DNA of 64,000 bases from Deltaproteobacteria bacterium (GTDB taxonomy: Bacteria; Myxococcota_A; UBA9160; UBA4427). This document shows, one piece after another, positions 8,816-17,845 of this stretch. The notes under the pieces are model-generated. The model saw only the letters and a program-made list of their open reading frames with translations. It did not search any database and was not told the DNA's origin. The translations under genes were made by a program, and so were the position numbers. Numbering within the stretch: the first letter of the stretch is position 1; every line of letters starts with the position of its first letter. Where the stretch lies: positions 53,471 to 117,470 of the forward strand of contig PBFW01000005.1 of the NCBI GenBank assembly GCA_002719955.1, written 5' to 3'.

Positions 8816-9571
8816 ATGAGTCGCGTGATGATGGTCTCGTCGGATTGCCACGTGATGGCTCGAATCGAAGATTACCGCCCCTATGTGGCGTCGAAGCACC
8901 TCGGCGCCTTCGAGGATTGGGCCGCGGCGCTTCCGAGCTACGAGGGCCGGCTGCCCGAGTTCTTCCACGAGGACACCCTCGCCGAACACAACACACACGT
9001 TCTGGTAAGGAGGGGGGCGAAGAGGGCTATTGGGATTTCGATCGGCGCCTGCGCGAACTCGAAGCCGATGGCGTCGTGGCCGAAGTCATCTATCCCAACC
9101 CCGGCGTTGCCCTGGGCGCGTTTCCGATCGGTGGGGGCCAGATCGACCCCGCGCTCGTTCAGGCCGGGGCCCAGACCTACAACCGCTGGCTCGCCGAGCT
9201 GAACACGGCCTGGACGGGGCTGCCGACCCAGGGCTTCGAAGCATATGCGCTTGAAGCCCCAGGTGAGTGGGGTGACGCCGCGCGAGATCTGGGATCGCCA
9301 ATGTTGGGCAGGAGCGTCTTTCATGCCGCGGGAAGAGACCGAAATGCGCCACGAGATCGGAATCGATCGCGTGATGTGGGGCTCCGATTACCCTCACGTC
9401 GAGGGGACCTGGCCCTTGACGAAGAAATTTCTGAGCGAGGCCTTCGCTGGGCTGCCTGAGGGCGACGTGCGGCGGATGGTCGGAGAGAACGCGATCGAGT
9501 GCTATGGCTTCGATGCCGCGGAACTCGCTCCGATCGCCGAACGCGTCGGACCGGAGGCGGAGAGCCTCTAG
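8816..9571 (+). pseudogene. Amidohydrolase-2 family gene, decayed (frameshifts and internal deletion)
   Basis: The start ATG 8816 follows GGGAGGG. Three frames each carry part of one protein. Frame 1 has MVSSDCHVMARIEDYRPYV and runs to about 9003. Frame 2 has WDFDRRLRELEADGVVAEVI and NRWLAELNTAW, to about 9235. Frame 3, from 9245, has DRQCWAGASFMPREE and DRVMWGSDYPHVEGTWP. The first switch is at a G6 tract (9012-9017). Between frames 2 and 3 the middle of the barrel is missing, roughly 130 residues relative to a 400-aa family member such as the intact one at 54004-55203. The gene cannot make a working enzyme. Confidence 0.75.
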
Positions 9572-9598
9572 ACGATCCTCGGATGCGCGGGCCCCGCT

Positions 9599-10306
9599 CT
9601 ACTCGTCCCTCAGGTTCTGCCTGAAATCCGCCGGGATCTTCTCGAAGATCTCGAGGTCGAGGTCGAAGCCACGCCGAAGGGCGGGGCGGGCACGCAGCGC
9701 GCGGTACCACCGAAGCAGATTCGGATAGGACTCGAGGCCGTCGGAGACCGCGTAGACCCGGTGCGAAACGATATGGCACCAGGCTGCGATATCCGCGATC
9801 GAATATTCATCGCCGAGGTACTCGCGCCCGGCGAGGCGGTCGTTCAGCTGCTCGTAGAGGTGGCGAATCTTGCCCGCCATATATTCGGCGGCTGCGAAAA
9901 CGGGGGCGGCTCCCTCTTTCGTGACCGCCCCCGGTGAACCGGGCTCGGCGATGAAAGCCAGACGGGTCGAATGCGCCTCTCCCACGTTGCTGGCATCCCA
10001 CATCAGCCATTGCAGAACTTCGCTGCGAGCCCGCAATTCCGACGGAAACAAGCGGCCGGTCTTCTCCGCCAGATAGACGAGGATCGCCGCTGATTCGACG
10101 ATGCAGAGCGGCTCGCCTGCGTCGGCGGGGTCACGATCGACGATGACCGGAACCTTGCGCAGGGGATTGATGCGAGCGAAACCCTCCTCGAACTGATCCC
10201 CCTGGCCGATATCTACGCGCGTGTAGGTGTAGTCGAGTGCCATCTCCTCCAGCGCGATGGTCACCTTCCAACAATTGGGGGTGGGCAGGCCGTAGAAGTC
10301 GATCAT
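9599..10306 (-). CDS. Glutathione S-transferase family protein
   Basis: The product is 235 aa and starts at ATG 10306, just after GAGGGG. It has a GST N-terminal domain (FYGLPTPNCWKVTIALEEM, NPLRKVPVIVD, ESAAILVYLAEKTGRLFP) and a C-terminal helical domain with YSIADIAAW. It follows the Baeyer-Villiger monooxygenase by ten bases on the same strand, so it may conjugate or reduce that enzyme's product. It is related to the GST at 7908-8603 but clearly diverged from it. Confidence 0.88.
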   Translation of the reverse strand: MIDFYGLPTPNCWKVTIALEEMALDYTYTRVDIGQGDQFEEGFARINPLRKVPVIVDRDPADAGEPLCIVESAAILVYLAEKTGRLFPSELRARSEVLQWLMWDASNVGEAHSTRLAFIAEPGSPGAVTKEGAAPVFAAAEYMAGKIRHLYEQLNDRLAGREYLGDEYSIADIAAWCHIVSHRVYAVSDGLESYPNLLRWYRALRARPALRRGFDLDLEIFEKIPADFRQNLRDE

Positions 10307-10316
10307 CGGAAACCCC

Positions 10317-11963
10317 TCATTCGAGATGGAATCCTTCGTAACCCATCGCTGCGACTTCCTCGCACTTTTTCACGTAGGGCGGAAATCCCAGATAGGGCAT
10401 GAAGCGCCGAGGCTTGCCGGGAATATTTGCGCCCAGATACCATGAATTGCAAGTGGGGAAGAGCGTGCGTCCGGCGACTTCGTCGACGTGTTCGATCCAG
10501 TCGCTCTCGGCCTGCGCGGTTGCCTCGATTCGTTCGAAGCCCTCGGCTCGCAGATACTCGATGCAATCCGCGATCCAATTCACGTGCTGCTCGATGCCGG
10601 GGATCATGTTGGCCAGGACGGAGGGGCTTCCGGGGCCGGTGATCGTGAAGAAATTCGGAAAGCCAGCGACATTCAGGCCGAGATAATTGCGCGGGCCGTC
10701 CGCCCAGGCTTCGTTGAGTGTCAGGCCATCGCGGCCTCGAACATCGATGCGCAATAGCGATCCGGTCATTGCGTCGAAGCCGGTTGCAAAGATGATGCAA
10801 TCGAGATCGTAGTCTCGACCACCCGTTCGCAACCCATTCTCGGTGATTTCGTCGATGGGGGCTTCGCTGATGTCGACCAGTGTCACGTTCTCCCGGTTGT
10901 AGGTCTCGTAGTAGCCCGAGTCCGCGCAAGGACGCTTGCAACCCAGAACCGTCCTGGGGGAGAGAAGTTCGGCAACCTCGGGATCGTCGACGGTCTCGCG
11001 AATCCGCTCGCGCACGAATTCCGCCGCCGCGTCGTTCACCTCCCTGTTCGAGAGGATGTCCGGGAATGACGAGACCAGTCCGAGTCCCCCCGTCCGCCAG
11101 AACTCCTCGAAGATCACGCGCCGCTCTTCCGTCGTCGTGTCGGCACCGAGTTTCTCTCCGGGCCAGATCGCGGTGCCGAGGAGGGCGGTCACGAAGGGCT
11201 TGCGGAAATTGTCGTAGTCGGCCTTCACCCCGCTCTGATACGCCGGATTCATGGGCGTATTCCTTGCTGGCATGGAGAAATTCGGCGTGCGCTGGAAGAC
11301 GAAGAGTTCTCTTGATTGCTCCGCCAGGATCGGAATCGCCTGGATCGCGGAGGAGCCCGTGCCGATGATGCCGACACGTTGACCGGAAAAATCGACGCCC
11401 TCCTCGGGCCAGGCGCCCGTGTGGAAATGCGAGCCCGCAAAGCGGTCGAGGCCCTTGAAGTCCGGAAGATTGGTTGACGAGAGGCAGCCCGTCGCCATGA
11501 CGAGAAACTGGGCCCCGATCTCCTCGCCCGCCTGGCTGCGAAGCCTCCAGCGCCCCCTCGTCTCTTCGAAATGTGCCGAGACGATGGAGGTGTCGAGCTG
11601 AATGTCGTCCCTCAGCTCGAAACGATCGGCGACGTGATTTGCGTAGTCCAGGATCTCGGGCTGCGCCGCGTAACGATCGGCCCAATCCCATTCCTGCTCG
11701 AGATCGGACGAAAACTGATAGGAGTAGGCGAGACTCTCTACATCACAGCGAGCCCCCGGGTAGCGGTTCCAGAACCACGTCCCCCCGATGCCGCTACCCC
11801 TCTCGAAGACCCGAACCGAAAGACCGAGTTGTCGGAAGCGATGCAGGGCGTAGAGCCCGCCGAAGCCGGCGCCGACTACGACTATGTCGAATTCTGAACG
11901 TAAAATGGCTGAACCTCCTGGAGCGCGGGAGATCGCAGAAACGTGTCTTCCGTGTCGATCCAT
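10317..11963 (-). CDS. Flavin-containing (Baeyer-Villiger-type) monooxygenase
   Basis: The product is about 530-548 aa. It has two Rossmann motifs (VVVGAGFGGL near the N-terminus for FAD, GIIGTGSSAIQ for NADPH) and between them the Baeyer-Villiger signature FxGxxxHTxxWP as FAGSHFHTGAWP. GCKRPCADSGYYETYNR and FPNFFTITGPGSPS are also typical. It should insert oxygen next to a ketone, giving an ester or lactone. The first ATG is at 11963, but the only strong ribosome site (AGGAGG, 11914-11919) points to an ATT at 11906, where family members normally begin. The open frame runs to 12554 but overlaps another gene. Confidence 0.88.
   Translation of the reverse strand: MDRHGRHVSAISRAPGGSAILRSEFDIVVVGAGFGGLYALHRFRQLGLSVRVFERGSGIGGTWFWNRYPGARCDVESLAYSYQFSSDLEQEWDWADRYAAQPEILDYANHVADRFELRDDIQLDTSIVSAHFEETRGRWRLRSQAGEEIGAQFLVMATGCLSSTNLPDFKGLDRFAGSHFHTGAWPEEGVDFSGQRVGIIGTGSSAIQAIPILAEQSRELFVFQRTPNFSMPARNTPMNPAYQSGVKADYDNFRKPFVTALLGTAIWPGEKLGADTTTEERRVIFEEFWRTGGLGLVSSFPDILSNREVNDAAAEFVRERIRETVDDPEVAELLSPRTVLGCKRPCADSGYYETYNRENVTLVDISEAPIDEITENGLRTGGRDYDLDCIIFATGFDAMTGSLLRIDVRGRDGLTLNEAWADGPRNYLGLNVAGFPNFFTITGPGSPSVLANMIPGIEQHVNWIADCIEYLRAEGFERIEATAQAESDWIEHVDEVAGRTLFPTCNSWYLGANIPGKPRRFMPYLGFPPYVKKCEEVAAMGYEGFHLE
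11904..11919 (-). promoter_or_regulatory. AGGAGG ribosome site facing an ATT codon
   Basis: On the minus strand a perfect AGGAGG (11919-11914) is followed after seven bases by ATT (11906-11904), then by the residues LRSEFDIVVVGAG expected at the start of the monooxygenase. No ATG, GTG or TTG lies in the right window. This suggests initiation at ATT, or a recent point change in the start codon. Confidence 0.45.
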
Positions 11964-12065
11964 CCGCTCGCGAGACTCTACATCGACGCCCCCAAAGCTC
12001 CAGCTCGCAAGCTGGCCGACCTCGGCTATTGCCGATCTCATCTCGATGCGGAAAGATCCGCGTCG

Positions 12066-12419
12066 ATGAATGACTATCCCGAGAAGACGTGTAGCGCCGA
12101 CCGCCTCGTCCGACAGAAGAAGCTGGTCGAAGCCGTGCTCGCCGGTCGCAAGACCGAGCAACGACGCGACGGCATCTACGCCTACCCCGGCGAGACCTTC
12201 GAACTCGAGGGCCGCGTCTTCGAGGTCGTCTCTCTCAGGCAGGAGGCGCTCGGCAATCTCGATGACGCGGGCGCGCGTGCCGAGGGATTCGGGAGCCTCG
12301 AGCAATACAAGGCCCTCATCGTCGGAATGCATAAGGGAATGGAATGGGATCCCGGCCATCTGGTCTGGGTCCACTCTTTTGCTCCGAAATCCACGCCGGA
12401 GGACCCCCCGGCCGGCTGA
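12066..12419 (+). CDS. Small ASCH-like (PUA-fold) protein
   Basis: The product is 117 aa and starts at ATG 12066. It has LVEAVLAGRKTEQRRDGIY, then YPGETFELEGRVFEVVSL and a C-terminal DPGHLVWVHSF. The pattern of a basic K-T-x-x-R helix followed by a GETFELEG strand resembles ASCH domains, which are thought to bind RNA or modified nucleotides. It is divergent from the monooxygenase gene, and its 3' end faces the OB-fold gene. The domain call is tentative. Confidence 0.5.
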   Translation: MNDYPEKTCSADRLVRQKKLVEAVLAGRKTEQRRDGIYAYPGETFELEGRVFEVVSLRQEALGNLDDAGARAEGFGSLEQYKALIVGMHKGMEWDPGHLVWVHSFAPKSTPEDPPAG

Positions 12420-12496
12420 GCCCTTCTCTCGATCAATCGAGACGGTAGGCAGCGGAGCCCGGGCGGTGGGTCGCCCCGAACTCGAATCGGCTCTTG

Positions 12497-13015
12497 CTAT
12501 TCCTGCGGATAGCGCCAAGGCGTGGGCTGGTCCACGTTCTCGTCGAGCGTCCACTGGGGCAGCGCGAATCCCTCTCCGACCTCCGCGAAGACCATCCGTA
12601 CCCGGGTGCCGATCCCGACGCGTTGGACCATCTCAGGCGGGGCGAGCTCACCCTCCGCTGTCACGAGGTTGGCGAGGATGCGCAGCGCTTCGTGCTCGCT
12701 GGGTTGTCCGCGCTGTTCGTCGAGTTCGACGAGCAGGATCAGGTAGGGCACTTGATCCCGAAAGGCAGGCAACAGGGGGTGGTGCACCTCGGAGTAGGAC
12801 ATGACCGTCCCCTTGCCCTCCACGCGCTCCCATTCGCACTCCGCCGTGCCGTCCCACGGGCAGGCCGTGCCGGGGGGGTAGGAGAGCAGCCCGTTCGACT
12901 GCCAGCGCTGAAGCCGGAGTTCGTGCTTCCCACACCATTCGAAGAAGGTGTGATTTTCACGATCGGTGTCTTCCACCACCAGATCCATCCCGAGCCAGTT
13001 TCCGACGAGCGGCAT
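12497..13015 (-). CDS. DUF35-type OB-fold protein with degenerate zinc ribbon
   Basis: The product is 172 aa. ATG 13015 is set by GAGGAGGAA six bases upstream. The C-terminal half is an OB-fold as in acyl-CoA-associated DUF35 proteins (ChsH2, BbsA): GKGTVMSYSEVHHP, VPYLILLVELDE, and VGIGTRVRMVFAEV. The usual N-terminal rubredoxin-like C-x2-C pair is not intact: the first pair reads RWQSNG and only C-PWDGTAE-C remains. It lies eleven bases downstream of the thiolase-like gene. In steroid side-chain breakdown such pairs form one complex, with the OB-fold shaping the acyl-CoA site. Confidence 0.75.
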   Translation of the reverse strand: MPLVGNWLGMDLVVEDTDRENHTFFEWCGKHELRLQRWQSNGLLSYPPGTACPWDGTAECEWERVEGKGTVMSYSEVHHPLLPAFRDQVPYLILLVELDEQRGQPSEHEALRILANLVTAEGELAPPEMVQRVGIGTRVRMVFAEVGEGFALPQWTLDENVDQPTPWRYPQE

Positions 13016-13026
13016 GATATTCCTCC

Positions 13027-14274
13027 TCAGCCCTGTCTCATGACGAGCGCCGACCCGGTATTCGGCATGGCCCAACCCAGATTGGCTGTGATCTCCGCAT
13101 CGCGGATCTGGCGGCAGCCGCCCTCGGCGTAGTCGTAGGTGTGTTGACGTCTTCCGTCGGGGCCGACGGGGCAATAGTCATCCGCTTCGCCGCGCAGCTG
13201 CCGCACGTTCTCGATCACCATGTTCATGCCGTGGGTGTAGCCCTCGTTGAGATGTCCACCGGCCGTATTATTCGGCCGGCGCCCACCGAGCGCGATGGTG
13301 CCATCGCTCACGTATTCACCGCCCTCACCCTTCTTGCAGAACCCGTAATCCTCTAGCTGGAGCAGGGTGGTGAAGGAGAAGGCGTCATAGGAGCCCGTGA
13401 TATCCACGTCCTCCGGTCCCACCCCGGCATTGGGCCAGAGCAGATCCTTCGCATAATGGCCAGCGACCTGCGTGATCGGCCCGTATTGATGATGCTCGTC
13501 GGCCCGCGGCTTCGAACAGCGGCCGACCACCGAGAGGATCTGCGCGGGTCGCTGGCGGCAATCGCGTGCGCGATCGGCGCTGGTCACGATGAGGCAGGTC
13601 GCGTTATCCGTTTCGACGCAGCAGTCGAGCAGGTGCAGGGGCTTCGCGATCATGCGACTCTGCATCACGTCGTCCACCGTGACCCGCTTATTGTAGTAGG
13701 CCTTGGGGTTGTTCGAGGCGCCCCACGAGTGGAAGACCTTGACATGGGCGACCTGCTCCGGGGTCGTGCCGTATTCGTAGAGGTGACGCATGAAGGACTG
13801 GGAAAACATCTGCGCCGGGCTCGTCTGGCCGTAGGCCGCACTGAAAAGCGCATCCCCGGAGAGCTGAGGCGCGCCTTGTCCACTGCCCCCCATGCGCATG
13901 GAGGTCGCCCCGTTCATCGAGCGAAAGAGCACCATCGTCTTGCACATGCCCGCCTCGATCGCGCCGATCGCCAGGCCGACCAGACATTCGATGCTCGAGC
14001 CTCCCCCGATGATGTCCGTGTAGAAATTCAGACGGATTCCCAGATCCCCGGATACGGTCGGCGACTGAGTCGAATCCATCACCGAATACGACATCATGCC
14101 ATCGATGTCGTCGGGGCCGAGCCCGGCGTCCTGCATCGCGTCGCGAATGGCTTCGACCGCCATGTGGCGCGTGGTGCGTCCGGAGTTGCGACTATATTCG
14201 GTCTCCCCGACACCCACGATGGCGTATTTGTCGCGTAGGAATTTCGGGGTACTGGTTTCAGATTCGCTCGGCAT
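13027..14274 (-). CDS. Thiolase-superfamily protein (SCP-x/Ltp2-like, no obvious cysteine nucleophile)
   Basis: The product is 415 aa and starts at ATG 14274, eight bases after GGAGGA. It begins DKYAIVGVGETEYSRNSG, has AIRDAMQDAGLGPDDIDG, and ends with the thiolase GGHLNEGYTHGMN block and AMPNTGSALV. Where a true thiolase has its nucleophilic cysteine (NxCASG-like), this reads IIGGGSSIECLVG, as in the Ltp2 group of retro-aldolases and related lipid-transfer-like thiolases. It pairs with the OB-fold gene just downstream. The likely job is carbon-carbon cleavage on a CoA thioester; the substrate is unknown. Confidence 0.82.
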   Translation of the reverse strand: MPSESETSTPKFLRDKYAIVGVGETEYSRNSGRTTRHMAVEAIRDAMQDAGLGPDDIDGMMSYSVMDSTQSPTVSGDLGIRLNFYTDIIGGGSSIECLVGLAIGAIEAGMCKTMVLFRSMNGATSMRMGGSGQGAPQLSGDALFSAAYGQTSPAQMFSQSFMRHLYEYGTTPEQVAHVKVFHSWGASNNPKAYYNKRVTVDDVMQSRMIAKPLHLLDCCVETDNATCLIVTSADRARDCRQRPAQILSVVGRCSKPRADEHHQYGPITQVAGHYAKDLLWPNAGVGPEDVDITGSYDAFSFTTLLQLEDYGFCKKGEGGEYVSDGTIALGGRRPNNTAGGHLNEGYTHGMNMVIENVRQLRGEADDYCPVGPDGRRQHTYDYAEGGCRQIRDAEITANLGWAMPNTGSALVMRQG

Positions 14275-14408
14275 GTGGCTTTTCCTCCAGCCCTTCTCTT
14301 CGAGATCGCTCGGGTTGAGCCTCGCACGATAGAGGGCACACACCAAGACCCGCTCCCGATTGAATCGCGAGCCGGCGACCGCTATCGGGCAGTGTAGTGT
14401 GTCGTTCG

Positions 14409-14570
14409 ATGACCGCGTGGTATCGACCCGCCCAGCGCGTACTCCGGCTCCCGAGCTTCCGCTGGCTGTGGGCGGCCCAGATCTGTCACGGGGCGGCACT
14501 CTGGCTCGAGGTCGTCGCACGTCCGTTGCTGGTGCTCGACCTGACGAAGAGCCCATCCCCGATCGGCTCG
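14409..14570 (+). pseudogene. MFS transporter remnant (N-terminal fragment)
   Basis: From ATG 14409 about 54 codons read like the first segment of an EntS-type major facilitator: RLPSFRWLWAAQICHGAALW, then VVARPLLVLDLTKSPSPIG. After that the translation turns low-complexity and hydrophilic, with no further membrane segments. The family usually has about 400 aa, so only the first helix region remains. It lies between the divergent thiolase-like gene and the broken flavin oxidoreductase. Confidence 0.55.
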
Positions 14571-14679
14571 GCCGAGCCTTCGGCCACGACGGGGTCAGTC
14601 TGCGCGCAATGGCCTATCCATAGACCCAGGCCAGATCGTTTCATAGGAAGCCCTGCTGCCCGTTTCGGGAGAAAGAGCC

Positions 14680-16728
14680 GTGCAATCCACATCCCAGAAT
14701 TACTCGACGCTGCTCTCACCCATCCGGAGCGGCGCGCTCGAATACCGAAACCGGATCGTCAAGACGTCCGCGACGATGAGCTTTGAAGACGGTGAGAACG
14801 GGTTCGTGAGCGACGGCCTCATCCGATTCAGCGAAGAAACGGCGAGGGGCGGAGCGGCTGCGGTGTTGGTCGAGGCGCCGGGTATCGACGGGCCCCAGAG
14901 CGTGCTCCGCCCAGCAATTGCCATTATATCGATCACGACAGATATATTCCCCGCTTGCGTGAGCTGAGCGGTGCGATTCATGTGCACGGCGCCCACGCGA
15001 TTCTGCAGCTTTTGCACGCCGGCTCCCGGCACGAAGGCGAAGAGGAGGCGCTCGCGGCATCGGATTGGCTCGAGCCCGAGTTTCCGGGCGGCAAGCTGCC
15101 GAGGGCTGCGACCGCGGACGAAATACAGCGCATCAAGGATTGCTTCGTCGAAGCCGTCGTTCGGGCGGAGCAGGCGGGTTTTCGGGGCGTCGAGATCAGC
15201 AGTTCGGCGAGTCATTTCCTACCGACTTTCCTGAACCAGCTCTGGAATCAACGAGAGGATGCATACGGACCCCAGTCGCTCGAGAATCGCGCGCGCCTGA
15301 TGTGCGAGATCATTCGTGAGGCCAGGGACCGGGTCGGCGAGGCTTTCAATGTCGGCGTCATGATGAATGTCCTCCAGTCCATGCCGGGCGGGCTGAACTA
15401 CGAGGAGAGCATCGGCATCGCCCGGCTCTTCGAGGCGGCGGGGGCCGCCTATATCCATGGACGGACATTCATTTTTTTCAGCGCGGCGACCTTACTGGCC
15501 GGAACAGGAATTTCACCCGGAGCCGTCGGATGAGGCGAAATGCGTCCCCGATCTGCGGGGCGGCGGGAAGGCCGCTTTTCGCAAGGCGACGGCCAGACTC
15601 AAAGAGGCCCTCTCGATTCCGGTGAGCACGGTCGGCAATATCGATCCCGAGACTGGCGAAGACGTCCTGCACATGAACGAGGCGGACCTGATTGACCTCT
15701 GTCGTCCACTGATGGCGGATCCCCAATTGCCGAACAAGTTGGCAGAAGGCCGCTCGCAGGAGATCACTCCCTGTACGCATTGCATGAATTGTCTGCAGCG
15801 ATGGATCGCTGGCCAGCCGGCCGCATGCCGAGTGCACGCGAGCGTCGGTGGATATGATCGCCATGTCCGGGCCGGGTAGCCCAGGAAGGTCTTGATCGTC
15901 GGTGCAGGCGTGGCCGGCATGGAGGCCGCGCGGGTGGCGGCGAAGCGAGGCCATCACGTCTCACTGATCGACCGGGAGAAAGCGCTCGGTGGACAGCTCC
16001 TGGTTGCGTCGGTGATCAAGGGCAAGGAGCCCGAGAATCTCGAAGAGCTGATCGAGTATTACCGGATCCAGCTAAAGAAATATTCTGTCGAACTCAGGCT
16101 CGGAACGGAATACTCCGCGGATCTCGTTCGGAGGATCGAGCCCGATACCGTGTTATTCGCCACGGGTCCGGAGAGTCACCCGGTGGCCATGCCCGATGGC
16201 AACGAGGCGATCGTGGTAAGGAGTTCAGCCTTGATCGGAGCACTGAACGAGGCGATCCGCACTGCCGGTGCAGGAGCCATCCATGCACTGAGCAAGGTCT
16301 GGATGCCCCTGGGTCGCCGAGTGCTGATCGTCGGTGGGGGGTATCAGGGAGGCCAACTCGCCGAATTCATGATCAAGCGTGGGCGCATGCTTTCCCTGGT
16401 CGAGAAGGGTCCGAAGATCGGTGAGGGTGTTGTTCCGCATCAGCTGATGAAGCTGATGCCATGGCTCCTGGCCAAGGGCGTGCAGACGTTGACCGCGGCC
16501 GAGATCGAATCGATTTCCGGCCATCGCGTGACAGTGGTGAGCCGGGGGCAGCGGCGGACGCTCGAGGCGGATAGCGTGATCGTCATCGATGCGCCGGCAT
16601 CCAATCCCCGTCATGTCGATGACGCCAGGGGGCTCGTGGAAGAAGTCCATCGGGTCGGTGGCAGTCGGGCGCCGGGCATGATTCTGGATTCGATCGCCGA
16701 CGGGGACCGCGTCGGTCATGCGATCTGA
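14680..16728 (+). pseudogene. NADH:flavin oxidoreductase / 2,4-dienoyl-CoA reductase-like gene, broken at three places
   Basis: Pieces in order match an FadH-type enzyme: an FMN barrel start (LLSPIRSGALEYRNRIVKTS), HAILQLLHAGSR, GGLNYEESIGIARLFEAAGA, a 4Fe-4S cysteine cluster (CTHCMNCLQRW with a fourth Cys 12 residues on) and an FAD/NAD domain (VLIVGAGVAGMEAARVA, VLIVGGGYQGGQLAEF). The GTG start 14680 has GGGAGAAAG upstream. Lesions are a frameshift near 14912, a frameshift at T7 (15474-15480), and an in-frame TAG at 15877-15879 between the cluster and the FAD domain. The T7 change could be an assembly error; all three together indicate a pseudogene. Confidence 0.8.
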
Positions 16729-16790
16729 GTTCGAGGTGAGGGTCGGCCGGGCGGCATCGTTCGGCGCGCCTTTGGGATCGTGCCAGAGCC

Positions 16791-17693
16791 TCAGGCGCTT
16801 TCGAGCGCCGTTTTCTCTTGGCGCGCCAGAGTGGCCCGGACGCGTCGACCGCGGAGGATGGAGAGCAGGATGACTGCGGGATATCCGGTGATCGAATAGG
16901 CGCCCGCGAAGAGTGCCAGGTCGAGTCGGCCCAGAGAACCGATGGCGACGATGAAGGTCATCGCGATATTGCGTGCTGAAAATTCGATGAGGAACGTGAA
17001 GCGGTCGTTGCGCTCGAGCCGCAGAAGGGCGGCTGTGCCCCAGCCGATCAGCATGGCGGCTCCCGTCCAGGCCAGGCCGGCTGCGAGGGCACCGAGAAAT
17101 TCGCCGCCGGAGGGAAGCCTTTCCTGATTCGACATCGCGCTGAGCGGGGTCAGACAGAGGATCGCGACGACGGCGAATCGGTTGGCCGTCGTGATATAGC
17201 GTTTAGAGGCCTCCGGTCGCCTGGATCGAACGAACATCCCGAGGCCGATCGGGATCCCGAGGAAGAAGACCAACTGCGAGAATAGATTCGCGAGCGGAAC
17301 CTCTACGTCGACCGCATCCCCCACGAAGAACGAGAGGCCGACCGTCGCCATCAGCGGCATCACGATCACGGCTAGAACAGATGCAATCGCCGTGAGCGTG
17401 ACCGAGAGCGCGACATTGGCGTTCGCGATCGCCGTCATCACATTCGACATGCCTGCGCCCGGCGTGGCCGCGAGCAGGACCGCTCCCGCGGCGAGAATGG
17501 GCGAAACACCGAAGGCCGCGACGAGCGCCCAGGTCATGAGCGGGAGCAGCACGAGTTGTCCGAGCGTCCCTCCGATCACCGCCCGCGGCGATCGCAAGAC
17601 CCGCCGGAAATCATCCGGCGTGAGCTGGAGGCCAACAACGAACATCAGCGGCAAGAGGATCAGGGGGCCGAGTAGGGATTGTATGGCTTCCAC
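16791..17693 (-). CDS. Bile acid:sodium symporter family (BASS) transporter
   Basis: The product is 300 aa with about nine hydrophobic segments, starting at GTG 17693. Family marks are PLMFVVGLQLTPDDF near the start, AAGAVLLAATPGAGMSNVMT in the middle and FSARNIAMTFIVAIGSLG toward the end. Such proteins import organic acids, bile acids or keto-acids with sodium. In this catabolic setting a steroid-acid or organic-anion substrate is plausible, but this is inferred from neighbours only. Confidence 0.85.
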   Translation of the reverse strand: MEAIQSLLGPLILLPLMFVVGLQLTPDDFRRVLRSPRAVIGGTLGQLVLLPLMTWALVAAFGVSPILAAGAVLLAATPGAGMSNVMTAIANANVALSVTLTAIASVLAVIVMPLMATVGLSFFVGDAVDVEVPLANLFSQLVFFLGIPIGLGMFVRSRRPEASKRYITTANRFAVVAILCLTPLSAMSNQERLPSGGEFLGALAAGLAWTGAAMLIGWGTAALLRLERNDRFTFLIEFSARNIAMTFIVAIGSLGRLDLALFAGAYSITGYPAVILLSILRGRRVRATLARQEKTALESA

Positions 17694-17845
17694 GGTGGCG
17701 GGATCCTAGCTCCGACGAGCATCGGCGGTGTGGAATAGGGGAGAAAGACGGGTTCCCCCTGACCTCGGGCGCGCTTGCGCGCGCGATTCTAGAAAACGAC
17801 CCGATCTGGGCGTTCGCGGCCCCTTCCCGCAGGTCCCACCCGCTT

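Noticed and set aside
12427..12442. Six-base-pair hairpin between ASCH-like and OB-fold genes as a terminator
   Set aside because: The stem TCTCGA/TCGAGA is short and has no T-run, so it may be chance.
10317..12554. 745-aa version of the monooxygenase
   Set aside because: The extension has no family match and runs antisense over the ASCH-like gene.
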